Shown here one piece after another: positions 1-7,107 of a DNA stretch of 26,576 bases. Position 1 is the stretch's first letter. Each line of letters starts with the position of its first letter. Origin of the DNA: Clostridia bacterium (lineage in GTDB: Bacteria; Bacillota; Clostridia; Oscillospirales; Butyricicoccaceae). The translations under genes were made by a program, and so were the position numbers. The notes under the pieces are model-generated. The model saw nothing but the letters and a program-made list of their open reading frames with translations, searched no databases and was not told the origin of the DNA. The DNA lies in NCBI GenBank assembly GCA_017396925.1, contig JAFQKM010000132.1, positions 1 to 26,576 on the forward strand, given 5' to 3'.

Positions 1-778
1 AAATATAACGGTTCAGATTTTCATACTTGTATTTTGTATGGTTGGAAAGATGCAGATATCGAACCACCGCTTCGGCCGTGGTTTCCGGATCTGCTTCAGC
101 GAAACAGCTGAGGGCGATCTGCTCGGTCTGTGTGCTGCCGGCTATGGAGTCCAGCAAGGTGTATGGAACATAGATCAGATTCGGCAGGCTGACGCCCAGC
201 ATACCTTCCAGCCCTTCCTTCTGTGATGCGATGACACCAATGATCTCTGCGCGCAAGGTTCTCCCTTCGATATTCAACTGCAAGGACTTCCCTACAACAT
301 TCTCCCGGGCATACAGAAGATCAGCCATACGGGTATCGATCAGCAAATAAGCGCTGTCGGCTGCCATATCCGCTTCGGAAAACAGGCGCCCATGCAGAAG
401 CCGGAGTGTAAAAACCTCGGATATCGCCGGATTTACGCCGATCAGTGCCACCGATCGCTGTTTTCCACGATGGATCAATGCGGCATTTTGAATGGTAAAC
501 GGTGTTACTGCACGAAGTCCATCGATCTCATGGGTCAGAGCGTCGAGCTGTGCTTTGGAAATCGTGCTCTCCCCTGTTTTGGATGGGAAAACAGTGATTC
601 CCCCGAGGCCGGTTTCGGTGATTCTGGCTTCAATCTCGGATGAAGCCAGCGTGCCTGCACCGGAGATCAGACAGACAGAAAAAATACCTACAGCGATGGC
701 CAGTACAGACAAAACCGCTTTGCGGCCGCCCCGCAGGATGTTTTCAAATGAGAAGCGGAGGATATCCCGTAACCTCAT
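1..778 (-). CDS. MacB/FtsX-type ABC transporter permease, 3' part beyond window
   Basis: Partial gene: 259 codons read without a stop from ATG 778 to the window edge. The N-terminus (MRLRDILRFSFENILRGGRK) followed by one hydrophobic segment at about residues 21-41 is the classic start of a MacB-type permease. The remaining visible part is soluble, with beta-rich stretches such as VALIGVNPAISEVFTLRLLHGRLF (around 120-142) and a GVIASQKEGLEGMLG loop, matching the extracytoplasmic MacB core domain that sits between TM1 and the three C-terminal TMs; those TMs would lie outside the window. The ATG overlaps the TGA of the upstream membrane-fusion gene (ATGA), so the two are translationally coupled. 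By family analogy, the complex would export a peptide, lipid or drug; the substrate cannot be told. The ATPase subunit is not in the window and may follow. Confidence 0.88.
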   Translation of the reverse strand, partial: MRLRDILRFSFENILRGGRKAVLSVLAIAVGIFSVCLISGAGTLASSEIEARITETGLGGITVFPSKTGESTISKAQLDALTHEIDGLRAVTPFTIQNAALIHRGKQRSVALIGVNPAISEVFTLRLLHGRLFSEADMAADSAYLLIDTRMADLLYARENVVGKSLQLNIEGRTLRAEIIGVIASQKEGLEGMLGVSLPNLIYVPYTLLDSIAGSTQTEQIALSCFAEADPETTAEAVVRYLHLSNHTKYKYENLNRYI

Positions 779-1737
779 GATAATCTCACCTGCTCTCCGG
801 CCTTATACTGTTCCGGATTTTCGATAATGCCCTGTCCCTCTGTAAGACCTGACAGTATTTCAAGACCGTTAACCAATTCTCTTCCTGTTTGCACATCGGA
901 GCGAACAAGCGTACGATCTTCGGCGATGTACAAAATATACTCTCCCTTTTCGTCCTGTGCTACGCAATGGTACGGAACAATGATAGCCTGTTCTGCCGGG
1001 CCGGTACGAATCTGCATATCTGCCGAATACCCGGGACGAAGATTTGCCACAGGGTCTGAGATCTCAGCTTCAACGGCAACATGAACCCCTGTATTTTGCT
1101 CTAAAATCGACGCTGTGGCTGCAAAAGGTGCAATACCGGAAAGATATCCATGATAGGTTGCTGATCCGGCAGAGGGCACGCTGATACGGCATTCCATGCC
1201 TTTCTTTAATAGATGGCAGTTTTCTTCACTGACTTCAGCAGAAACACCCAATTGATTCAGGTCGGATACCGTGATACAGGGAAAAACTCCGGATACACAC
1301 TCCCCTGCTTTGCCGTTGATTTCCATAATGGTGCCATCGATCGGACTGATCAGATCATATACCGTTCCCACCGGCACAGGAACCGAAGGCAAACCGGGAT
1401 TAGGAAGCCATGTTTCATCGATTGTCTGCAGCTGTTCCTGTAATTCCGCATAAAACACAGACAATGCCGCTTCTTCCCCTTGCGTTTGCAGACGCATCAT
1501 AACCTGCCCTTTTGCAACAGATTCACCCGGCGATACATATATTTCCTGAATGCGGGATAAAGATTTCGGATACAGGTCCCGGCGGCACCGCTCGACAATC
1601 GTTCCCTTTAGTGTTACATAATCGGTAACCGCTGTTTTTTCTGCCATATGAACGATGCAGAGCGGCCGATCTTTTATTGCCTTATAAGGGCTGTTTAAGT
1701 ATATTGCTCCAACAATCAGCGCAGTGGACAGGATCAA
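775..1737 (-). CDS. Membrane-fusion (HlyD/MacA-like) periplasmic adaptor-type subunit of ABC exporter
   Basis: About 320-325 residues. An N-terminal hydrophobic anchor is followed by a two-part biotinyl-lipoyl-like (barrel-sandwich) domain: the first half around SRIQEIYVSPGESVAKGQV, the second around DLISPIDGTIMEINGKAGE, then beta-barrel and membrane-proximal segments ending in a TGRELVNGLEILSGLTEGQ motif typical of the family's C-terminus. In Bacillota such proteins partner MacB-like permeases, and the next gene is exactly that (ATGA overlap). The start is odd. The first canonical in-frame codon is TTG at 1737, but the only Shine-Dalgarno (AGGAGG, 1761-1766) lies 24 nt upstream of it. Nine nt after the SD is an in-frame ATC (1752-1750) that would give I/M-KKTLLILSTALIVG, a proper lysine-flanked signal anchor. 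I list the TTG for formal reasons but think translation starts, or once started, at 1752. The upstream in-frame stop is a TGA just before ATT 1758. Confidence 0.85.
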   Translation of the reverse strand: MILSTALIVGAIYLNSPYKAIKDRPLCIVHMAEKTAVTDYVTLKGTIVERCRRDLYPKSLSRIQEIYVSPGESVAKGQVMMRLQTQGEEAALSVFYAELQEQLQTIDETWLPNPGLPSVPVPVGTVYDLISPIDGTIMEINGKAGECVSGVFPCITVSDLNQLGVSAEVSEENCHLLKKGMECRISVPSAGSATYHGYLSGIAPFAATASILEQNTGVHVAVEAEISDPVANLRPGYSADMQIRTGPAEQAIIVPYHCVAQDEKGEYILYIAEDRTLVRSDVQTGRELVNGLEILSGLTEGQGIIENPEQYKAGEQVRLS

Positions 1738-1781
1738 TAAGGTCTTTTTGATGGCAATTCACCTCCTGCGCCTTTAGTATG

Positions 1782-1805
1782 GCGGATAACGGCTGTATTA
1801 TCCGC
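1782..1805. repeat. Perfect 8-bp inverted repeat upstream of exporter operon (possible operator)
   Basis: Arms GCGGATAA and TTATCCGC are separated by an 8-nt loop. The palindrome lies between the radA terminator and the ribosome binding site of the membrane-fusion gene, the only place a promoter for this operon could be. It has no U-tract, so it is not a second terminator. A repressor-binding site is an inference; I could not find a convincing -35/-10 pair around it. Confidence 0.4.
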
Positions 1806-1839
1806 AAAAGAAAAGCAGCCGTAAAATCTACGGCTGCTT
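1806..1839 (-). terminator. Intrinsic terminator after radA
   Basis: An 11-bp perfect stem (1813-1823 with 1829-1839, arms AAGCAGCCGTA and TACGGCTGCTT) with a 5-nt loop, followed on the minus strand by TTTTCTTTT. It lies 11 nt after the radA stop codon and closes the yajC-TIGR04086-cwlD-radA unit. Confidence 0.9.
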
Positions 1840-1849
1840 GATTTTTCTT

Positions 1850-3232
1850 TTATTGATCGATTTCAAAGCAGGCTTTAATGGCTTCTTTGATGTCGCTTAC
1901 GGGAATCAGGCGGAGGTCTGCAGGCGCTTTGACCGACTCTGCCGAAGCCTTGGGAAGGATACAGTATTTGAAGCCCAGGCGCGCCAGCTCATTGATACGC
2001 TGGGAAGCATTGCTGACCGCACGCATCTCCCCTGCCAGGCCCACTTCACCGAAGACGGCCAGATCATGACGGATGGGACGATCGAGATAGCTGGAGGCGA
2101 TGGCCAGCATGACGCCTAGATCAACGGCAGGCTCATCCAGATTAAGACCGCCGACAACGTTGATATAAGCGTCAAAAGCACCCAGCATAAAGCCGGCTCG
2201 CTTTTCCAGAATGGCCAGCAGAAGCACTGCGCGGTTGTAGTCAAGGCCAGCCGATGTGCGGCGTGCCGAGCCATAGGCCGACTTGGTGACCAGGCCCTGG
2301 ATCTCCGACAGGATGGGTCGTGTGCCCTCGATTGTAGCAACAACGCAGCTGCCGCTGGTATTGAGCGGACGGCCGGAAAGCAGCGCCGCAGAAGGATTGG
2401 GCACATCGATCAGGCCGTCTCCGGTCATTTCAAACAGACCGATCTCATTGGTCGAGCCGAAGCGGTTCTTGGAGGCACGCAGCATACGATAGGAATTGTG
2501 CTTTTCGCCTTCAAAAGACAGAACGGTATCCACCATATGTTCCAGGATCTTGGGGCCTGCGATATTGCCATCTTTGTTGATATGGCCGACCAGAACGACC
2601 GATACCCCTTTCCCCTTGGCATACTGCATCAGCTTCATGGTGCATTCACGAACCTGGCTGATGCTGCCGGGCGCCGAGGTGACCTGCGGATCATACATGG
2701 TCTGAATCGAGTCGACAAAGACGAATTGCGGGGAAAGCTTATCGGCCTGCTGAAGGATGCTGTCGAGATCGGTTTCGGGCAGCACATAGAGATTATCGCG
2801 ATTGATGCCCAGACGTGTGGCACGCATTTTGATCTGCGAAAGCGATTCTTCACCTGTGACATAAAGAACAATGTTTTCCTTGCAGAGATTCTGGCAGGTC
2901 TGCAGCAGTAGGGTCGATTTGCCAATGCCGGGCTCGCCGCTGATCAGCACAAGAGACCCTTTGACAACACCGCCGCCCAGCACGCGATCAAGCTCGGGAA
3001 TGTCGGTCAGGGTACGTGCTTCGCCGTCTTCGCTGACTTCCGACAGACGCATCGGACGGGTGCTGCCTTTGCGAAAGGCTGTATCCAATACACCGCCGGT
3101 AGAAACTTCGGGTCTAACGGTTTCTTCAACCATGGTATTCCAAGCGCCGCATGCCGGACATTTACCCATCCACTTGGGAGAATCATAGCCGCATTCGGTG
3201 CAGAGATAAACGGTTTTTTTCTTGGGAGGCAT
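1850..3232 (-). CDS. radA: DNA repair protein RadA (Sms), branch-migration ATPase
   Basis: 460 residues, normal for RadA. An N-terminal C4 zinc finger (Cys11, Cys14, Cys25, Cys28) precedes a RecA-like core with Walker A GEPGIGKST at 99-107, the RadA-specific KNRFG motif in ASKNRFGSTNEIGLF, and a C-terminal Lon-protease-like domain (GLDYNRAVLLLAILEKRAG through the end). RadA is a hexameric helicase that extends D-loops in recombination and repair. The reading frame is open for 15 codons upstream, but the start MPPKKKTVYLC is chosen because it precedes the zinc finger as in other RadA proteins and has AGAGG about 9 nt upstream, inside the last codons of cwlD. It begins 2 nt after the cwlD stop, so the two are co-transcribed. 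A terminator follows directly. Confidence 0.97.
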   Translation of the reverse strand: MPPKKKTVYLCTECGYDSPKWMGKCPACGAWNTMVEETVRPEVSTGGVLDTAFRKGSTRPMRLSEVSEDGEARTLTDIPELDRVLGGGVVKGSLVLISGEPGIGKSTLLLQTCQNLCKENIVLYVTGEESLSQIKMRATRLGINRDNLYVLPETDLDSILQQADKLSPQFVFVDSIQTMYDPQVTSAPGSISQVRECTMKLMQYAKGKGVSVVLVGHINKDGNIAGPKILEHMVDTVLSFEGEKHNSYRMLRASKNRFGSTNEIGLFEMTGDGLIDVPNPSAALLSGRPLNTSGSCVVATIEGTRPILSEIQGLVTKSAYGSARRTSAGLDYNRAVLLLAILEKRAGFMLGAFDAYINVVGGLNLDEPAVDLGVMLAIASSYLDRPIRHDLAVFGEVGLAGEMRAVSNASQRINELARLGFKYCILPKASAESVKAPADLRLIPVSDIKEAIKACFEIDQ

Positions 3233-3234
3233 TT

Positions 3235-3966
3235 TTACAAACCTCTTTCTTTCAGATATTCTGTATAGCCGCAGCAAATGGAAGCGGCAATTTTCTTTCG
3301 ATATTCAGGTGTACGCAGCATTGCGGTTTCTTCGGGATTGGAAAGAAATCCGCATTCGATGGTCACAGCCGGTGCTGCGATATGCTGCATCAGATAAACA
3401 TTTTCCGGTGTCAGTTTGGCCCGTCGATCATTTGAAGGGTCAAGACCTTTACGCAGAGCTTCCTGCAAACAGGAGGCCAATGTCAAGGATTCAGCATGAT
3501 TGGGTGAATAAAAAACCTGCGCACCTTTATATTCCGGCTGTACATATTTGTTCAGATGAATACTGAGAAATGGCTGTTCGGGATAACTTTGGCTACAGGC
3601 AAGCCGGGCATTCAGATCGGCCCGTTTGTTTTCCCGGATCGACAGCTCTTCCCTGTAGCCGAGTGATCGGTCATCTTCCCGTGTCAGAACCGATTGGATT
3701 CCGATGAAGGCGAACAGATCACGCAGCCGCAAAGAGATATCCAGATTGAGCGGCGCCTCGATCAAACCGCCGGGGCTGGATGCACCGCCATCAAGGCCAC
3801 CGTGCCCGGGATCGATCAGAACAGAAGGCATGGTGATGCCGGCATAGAATACATCTTCCGACAGTGGCTTGGAAAACAGGCACAGATTGATTATACCCAA
3901 GAGCAGCATAATTGTCAAAACAAGGGCGGCAAGCAGCTGTCTCGCTTGAATAAAGTAAATCCGCAT
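3235..3966 (-). CDS. cwlD: N-acetylmuramoyl-L-alanine amidase, CwlD-like (spore cortex)
   Basis: 243 residues, close to the 237 of B. subtilis CwlD. One N-terminal membrane anchor (about 10-31) is followed by a single Amidase_3 domain with the zinc and catalytic residues in place: His55 in IDPGHGG, Glu70 in GGLIEAPLNL, His137 in LSIHLNK and Glu204 in VTIECGFLSNPEE. CwlD removes stem peptides during cortex synthesis so that muramic-delta-lactam can form, which germination lytic enzymes need. The CwlD assignment, as against a general amidase, rests on length, lack of binding modules, the anchor and the presence of a sporulation gene set in the window. TAGGG lies 8 nt upstream of the ATG; the gene sits between the TIGR04086 gene (9-nt gap) and radA (2-nt gap). 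Confidence 0.9.
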   Translation of the reverse strand: MRIYFIQARQLLAALVLTIMLLLGIINLCLFSKPLSEDVFYAGITMPSVLIDPGHGGLDGGASSPGGLIEAPLNLDISLRLRDLFAFIGIQSVLTREDDRSLGYREELSIRENKRADLNARLACSQSYPEQPFLSIHLNKYVQPEYKGAQVFYSPNHAESLTLASCLQEALRKGLDPSNDRRAKLTPENVYLMQHIAAPAVTIECGFLSNPEETAMLRTPEYRKKIAASICCGYTEYLKERGL

Positions 3967-3975
3967 AACAGAACC

Positions 3976-4368
3976 CTATCGCAGATTCATCCATGCGCTG
4001 CCCAGCGAGAGACCGAATAGCTGTGCTGTCAGGAGAAGGGCGGCGCGGCCCTGCCAGAAACTGCCGCCGAAAATCAGCTGTCCAAGCACATAGCTGCTGC
4101 CAAGAAGCAGAAGCAGTGCAGCAGGGACAAAAAAGAGCATTCGGCCACGGGAACCTATGACCATGGAAGCTGCGACTCCGGACAGGGTCATTATAATACC
4201 GGCATACAACGATAGCATTTTTGCAGGCAGCAGGCCATAAAGCATGAGGGCGGCGAAAAGCAGGCAGCCAAGACACAGTGCAGCAACCCCTGCAATTGTG
4301 CCTATTCCCAGCGCTTTGAGGTCGGACACACCCAGGCCGTCCACCTTCTGATTGTCTTTTTTCTGCAT
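3976..4368 (-). CDS. Small four-helix membrane protein, TIGR04086/DUF3792 (YrzE-like) family
   Basis: 130 residues beginning MQKKDNQKVDGLG. A short charged N-terminus is followed by four hydrophobic helices at about 20-44, 50-71, 76-96 and 105-125. Such small proteins are commonly found downstream of yajC in Clostridia, as here; the function is unknown. The frame is open for another 34 codons upstream, but that extension overlaps yajC, is basic and aromatic without structure, and lacks an SD. The chosen ATG has AGGAGG 9 nt upstream. That SD lies inside a long hairpin (4374-4422), so translation or transcription of this gene may be controlled. Confidence 0.8.
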   Translation of the reverse strand: MQKKDNQKVDGLGVSDLKALGIGTIAGVAALCLGCLLFAALMLYGLLPAKMLSLYAGIIMTLSGVAASMVIGSRGRMLFFVPAALLLLLGSSYVLGQLIFGGSFWQGRAALLLTAQLFGLSLGSAWMNLR

Positions 4369-4373
4369 AACAA

Positions 4374-4422
4374 AAAACCTCCTGCATGATATCTGTTGGA
4401 AGATATATATGCAGAAGGTTTT
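4374..4422 (-). promoter_or_regulatory. Hairpin covering the SD between yajC and the TIGR04086 gene (attenuator or terminator-like)
   Basis: Two 14-nt arms (4374-4387 and 4409-4422) pair throughout with one G-U wobble, enclosing a 21-nt loop that can form a further 5-bp stem (4389-4393 with 4402-4406). On the minus-strand transcript the 3' arm is ATGCAGGAGGTTTT followed by two more U residues. The structure therefore both resembles an intrinsic terminator after yajC and masks the AGGAGG of the next gene. Confidence 0.65.
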
Positions 4423-4430
4423 GTTTTTAA

Positions 4431-4706
4431 TTACTGCTCGTCGGCGGGGGTGCGGCTGCGAATGCCCCACTTCTTAACGACCAGCTTGGTCTTGTCGGCG
4501 CCGGTCTCGAAAACAACATCCTCATCCTTGATGCTGACGATACGGCCTGTAAAGCCGCCGATGGTTTCGATGGTATCACCGGGTGTCAGGCTGTTGCGCA
4601 GAACCTTAGCTGCATTCTCCTGCTTCTTCTGGGGACGGTAAACCATGAAATACATGAAAGCAACCATGATGACGAGCCATACGACAAAGCCCATTGTTCC
4701 GTTCAT
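4431..4706 (-). CDS. yajC: Preprotein translocase accessory subunit YajC
   Basis: 91 residues, the usual YajC size. A single N-terminal membrane helix (about 5-23) is followed by the family signature YRPQKKQENAAKVLRNSLTPGD and a small soluble domain (TIGGFTGRIVSIKDEDVVFE). YajC associates with SecDF and the Sec translocon in the membrane. SD AGGAGG lies 7 nt before the ATG, and its own sigma-A promoter stands upstream. The order tgt-yajC is widely conserved; the usual downstream secD/secF genes are not in the window, where a TIGR04086 gene and cwlD follow instead. Confidence 0.95.
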   Translation of the reverse strand: MNGTMGFVVWLVIMVAFMYFMVYRPQKKQENAAKVLRNSLTPGDTIETIGGFTGRIVSIKDEDVVFETGADKTKLVVKKWGIRSRTPADEQ

Positions 4707-4739
4707 AAAAGAACCTCCTAAATGTTTTGTATACGAAGT

Positions 4740-4768
4740 ATTATATCTTTTTATCTCTGAGAATACAA
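4740..4768 (-). promoter_or_regulatory. Sigma-A promoter for yajC operon
   Basis: A perfect -10 TATAAT (4740-4745) is separated by 17 nt from a weak -35 TTGTAT (4763-4768), in the 72-nt gap between tgt and yajC. It drives yajC-TIGR04086-cwlD-radA. I saw no terminator hairpin after tgt, so read-through from the upstream operon is also possible. Confidence 0.75.
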
Positions 4769-4778
4769 CCTAATTTTT

Positions 4779-5909
4779 CTAAATTCTTCTGCCAAGGATC
4801 TCTACCTGCTGGTTTTTCCAAGCTGTGAAGGTGCCTGCATCCAGATGTGCACGGATCTCGGTCATCAGGTTGTTGTAGAAATACAGATTATGCATAACCG
4901 CCAGACGCATGCCCAGCATTTCGCCCGAACGCATCAGATGACGGATATAGGATCTGGAATAACGTCGGCAGGCCGGACAGTCGCAATGCTCATCGATGGG
5001 ACGGTCGTCGGTGATATACTTGGCATTGTTGATGTTCAGAATGCCCTGCGAAGTAAACAGGTGGCCATGGCGGGCATTTCTGGCAGGCATAACGCAGTCG
5101 AAGAAATCGACGCCGCGGGATACGGCTTCCAGAATGTTGACCGGTGTGCCGACACCCATCAGATAGCGAGGCTTGTCAAAGGGCATTTCGGGTGCAACTG
5201 CATCGATGACGCTATACATCTCTTCGGCTGTCTCGCCAACAGCCAGACCGCCAATGGCGTAACCGGGCAGATCGAGCTCGGCAATACGGCGCATATGGTC
5301 GATACGGATATCGTGGTAGGTACCGCCCTGGTTGATACCCCACAGATCCTGACCGGGATTGACGGTATCTTCACGCTTTTTCAGTTCTTCCATGGCTGCT
5401 TTGCAGCGTTCCAGCCAGCGAACGGTACGGTCGCAGGACTTTCTGACATAATCGTAGGGCGAAGGGTTCTCGATACACTCGTCAAAGGCCATGACAATAT
5501 CCGAGCCCAGACCCCACTGGATCTTCATGCTCTCTTCAGGACCCATGAAGATCTTGTGGCCGTCGGTGTGTGCGCTGAAGGTAACGCCTTCTTCCTTGAT
5601 GTTGCGCAGCTTGGCCAGCGAGAAGACCTGGAATCCGCCGCTGTCGGTCAGGATGGGGCGCTCCCAGGAAGCGAACTTATGCAGGCCGCCCATCTTGTGG
5701 ACGACTTCATCGGTGGGGCGAAGATGCAGATGGTAGGTGTTACACAGCAGGACCTGGCAGTTGATGCGCTCCAGATCTTCGGTGGCCAGCGCACCTTTGA
5801 TGGCGGCCTGTGTGCCGACATTCATAAAAACAGGGGTCTGGATCTCACCATGAGGTGTGGTATATACACCGCGGCGGGCAGCACCTTCGGTCGATAATAC
5901 TTTAAACAT
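4779..5909 (-). CDS. tgt: tRNA-guanine transglycosylase (queuosine pathway)
   Basis: 376 residues, standard length. It exchanges G34 of tRNAs with GUN anticodons for preQ1. Visible residues: Asp89 in TDSGGFQVFSL (general base), Asp271 in FFDCVMPARNARHG (nucleophile) and zinc ligands Cys309, Cys311, Cys314 and His340 (DEHCDCPACRRYSRSYIRHL, then VMHNLYFYN). The SD GGAGG lies 12 nt before the ATG, a slightly long spacing, and the start overlaps the last 8 nt of rmuC, so coupled translation is likely. Its product is the substrate of QueA, encoded two genes upstream. Confidence 0.98.
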   Translation of the reverse strand: MFKVLSTEGAARRGVYTTPHGEIQTPVFMNVGTQAAIKGALATEDLERINCQVLLCNTYHLHLRPTDEVVHKMGGLHKFASWERPILTDSGGFQVFSLAKLRNIKEEGVTFSAHTDGHKIFMGPEESMKIQWGLGSDIVMAFDECIENPSPYDYVRKSCDRTVRWLERCKAAMEELKKREDTVNPGQDLWGINQGGTYHDIRIDHMRRIAELDLPGYAIGGLAVGETAEEMYSVIDAVAPEMPFDKPRYLMGVGTPVNILEAVSRGVDFFDCVMPARNARHGHLFTSQGILNINNAKYITDDRPIDEHCDCPACRRYSRSYIRHLMRSGEMLGMRLAVMHNLYFYNNLMTEIRAHLDAGTFTAWKNQQVEILGRRI

Positions 5910-7104
5910 GATTTATATAGTCCTCCAAACGTGGGTCTTGACTCTCATCCGAGAGGGTTTGAACATTTCTAAGGGTATTCTGGATCTTGCGGGTACGAAC
6001 ACCGACCAATTTGTCCAGTTCGTCGTTGGCCTGCAGGATGCGTTTCTGTGTGGCTTCCAAAACGGTGCCAAAGGTATCAAACTCTGTTTTGACCGCGCTG
6101 AGCACCTGCCAGACTTCACCCGAGCGCTTTTGAATGGCCAGTGTACGGAAGCCCATCTGCAGGCTGTTGAGCAGGGCGCCCATGGTAGTGGGGCCTGCAA
6201 TCGAAACCTTGAACTCCCGCTGCAGCTGCTCGATCATGCCAATACGTACAGCTTCGGCATACAGGCCTTCCGACGGCAGAAACATAATGGCAAAATCGGT
6301 GGTTTCGGGCGGCGCGATATATTTATCGTGGATATCTTTGGCAAAGCCGCGAATACGTGCACGCAGCTCTTTGGAAGCCTGATCAACTGCCGGCATATCG
6401 ACTTTCTCCTGCGCATCCAGCAGCTTTTCGTAAGCATCAAGGGGAAACTTGGAGTCGATGGGCAGCCATACGGGGCCATCGTTGCCGCCGGGCAGCTTAA
6501 TGGCAAACTCGACATTGGCAGCGCTCCCCTTTTTCACCGCCACATTGGTGGCATACTGTTCGGGAGAGAGCATCTGTTCAAGAATGGCACCCAGCTGGAT
6601 CTCGCCCAGGATGCCGCGGGTTTTGACATTGGACAATACGCGCTTCAGATCGCCGACCCCCGAGGCCAGCGTCTGCATCTCACCAAGGCCTTTATAAACC
6701 TGCTCCAGCTGCTGGGAGACCTGCGCAAAGGAGTCGCTCAGTTTCTTTTCCAGCATATCCTGCAGCTTTTCGTCAACCGTCGTACGGATCTCCTGGATCT
6801 GGGTAAGATTTTCGCGGCGGATCTGCGTCAGCGCGCTTTCCAGCCCGCGGCGCATGAAATCCAGCTTCTGGTCGGTCTGCAGATTGGCTGAGGTCAGATC
6901 GGAACGGATGCCGTCCATTGTATGCTGCACAGCATCGATCAGAAGATCCTGACGGGAAACCAGCGCTTCGCCGGCACTTCCCTGTTTTTCAAGCCGCTCC
7001 AGACGGCCCTGTAAAGTGCCCATACGCGAGAGCAGGATCAGGGTAACAACACAGGATACAGCAGCAAAGATAAGCAGCAGATAAAGAATGAAAGAATCGC
7101 CCAT
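5902..7104 (-). CDS. rmuC: RmuC family DNA recombination protein
   Basis: 400 residues. An N-terminal membrane helix (about 6-25) is followed by a predicted coiled coil (roughly 28-135) and the RmuC domain with its hallmark segments TRGILGEIQLGAILEQML, WLPIDSKFPLDAYEKL, AIMFLPSEGLYAEA and SIAGPTTMGALLNSLQMGF. RmuC limits inversion at short inverted repeats in E. coli and has a restriction-nuclease-like fold, but its biochemical role is not settled. The ATG follows the queA stop by 3 nt and has no recognisable SD, so it probably depends on ribosomes finishing queA. It overlaps tgt by 8 nt. Finding it between queA and tgt is unusual in my knowledge. Confidence 0.95.
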   Translation of the reverse strand: MGDSFILYLLLIFAAVSCVVTLILLSRMGTLQGRLERLEKQGSAGEALVSRQDLLIDAVQHTMDGIRSDLTSANLQTDQKLDFMRRGLESALTQIRRENLTQIQEIRTTVDEKLQDMLEKKLSDSFAQVSQQLEQVYKGLGEMQTLASGVGDLKRVLSNVKTRGILGEIQLGAILEQMLSPEQYATNVAVKKGSAANVEFAIKLPGGNDGPVWLPIDSKFPLDAYEKLLDAQEKVDMPAVDQASKELRARIRGFAKDIHDKYIAPPETTDFAIMFLPSEGLYAEAVRIGMIEQLQREFKVSIAGPTTMGALLNSLQMGFRTLAIQKRSGEVWQVLSAVKTEFDTFGTVLEATQKRILQANDELDKLVGVRTRKIQNTLRNVQTLSDESQDPRLEDYINHV

Positions 7105-7107
7105 GGC

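Noticed and set aside
1753..1812. Sigma-A promoter for the exporter operon
   Set aside because: GATAAT in the palindrome resembles a -10, but the hexamer 17 nt upstream (TTACGG) does not fit a -35; not strong enough to list.
4369..4470. 34-residue upstream extension of the TIGR04086 protein
   Set aside because: It overlaps yajC and the hairpin, has no SD, while ATG 4368 has AGGAGG at 9 nt.
4845..5897. 350-codon plus-strand open frame antisense to tgt
   Set aside because: Shadow of the tgt gene, whose catalytic and zinc residues are all present on the minus strand.
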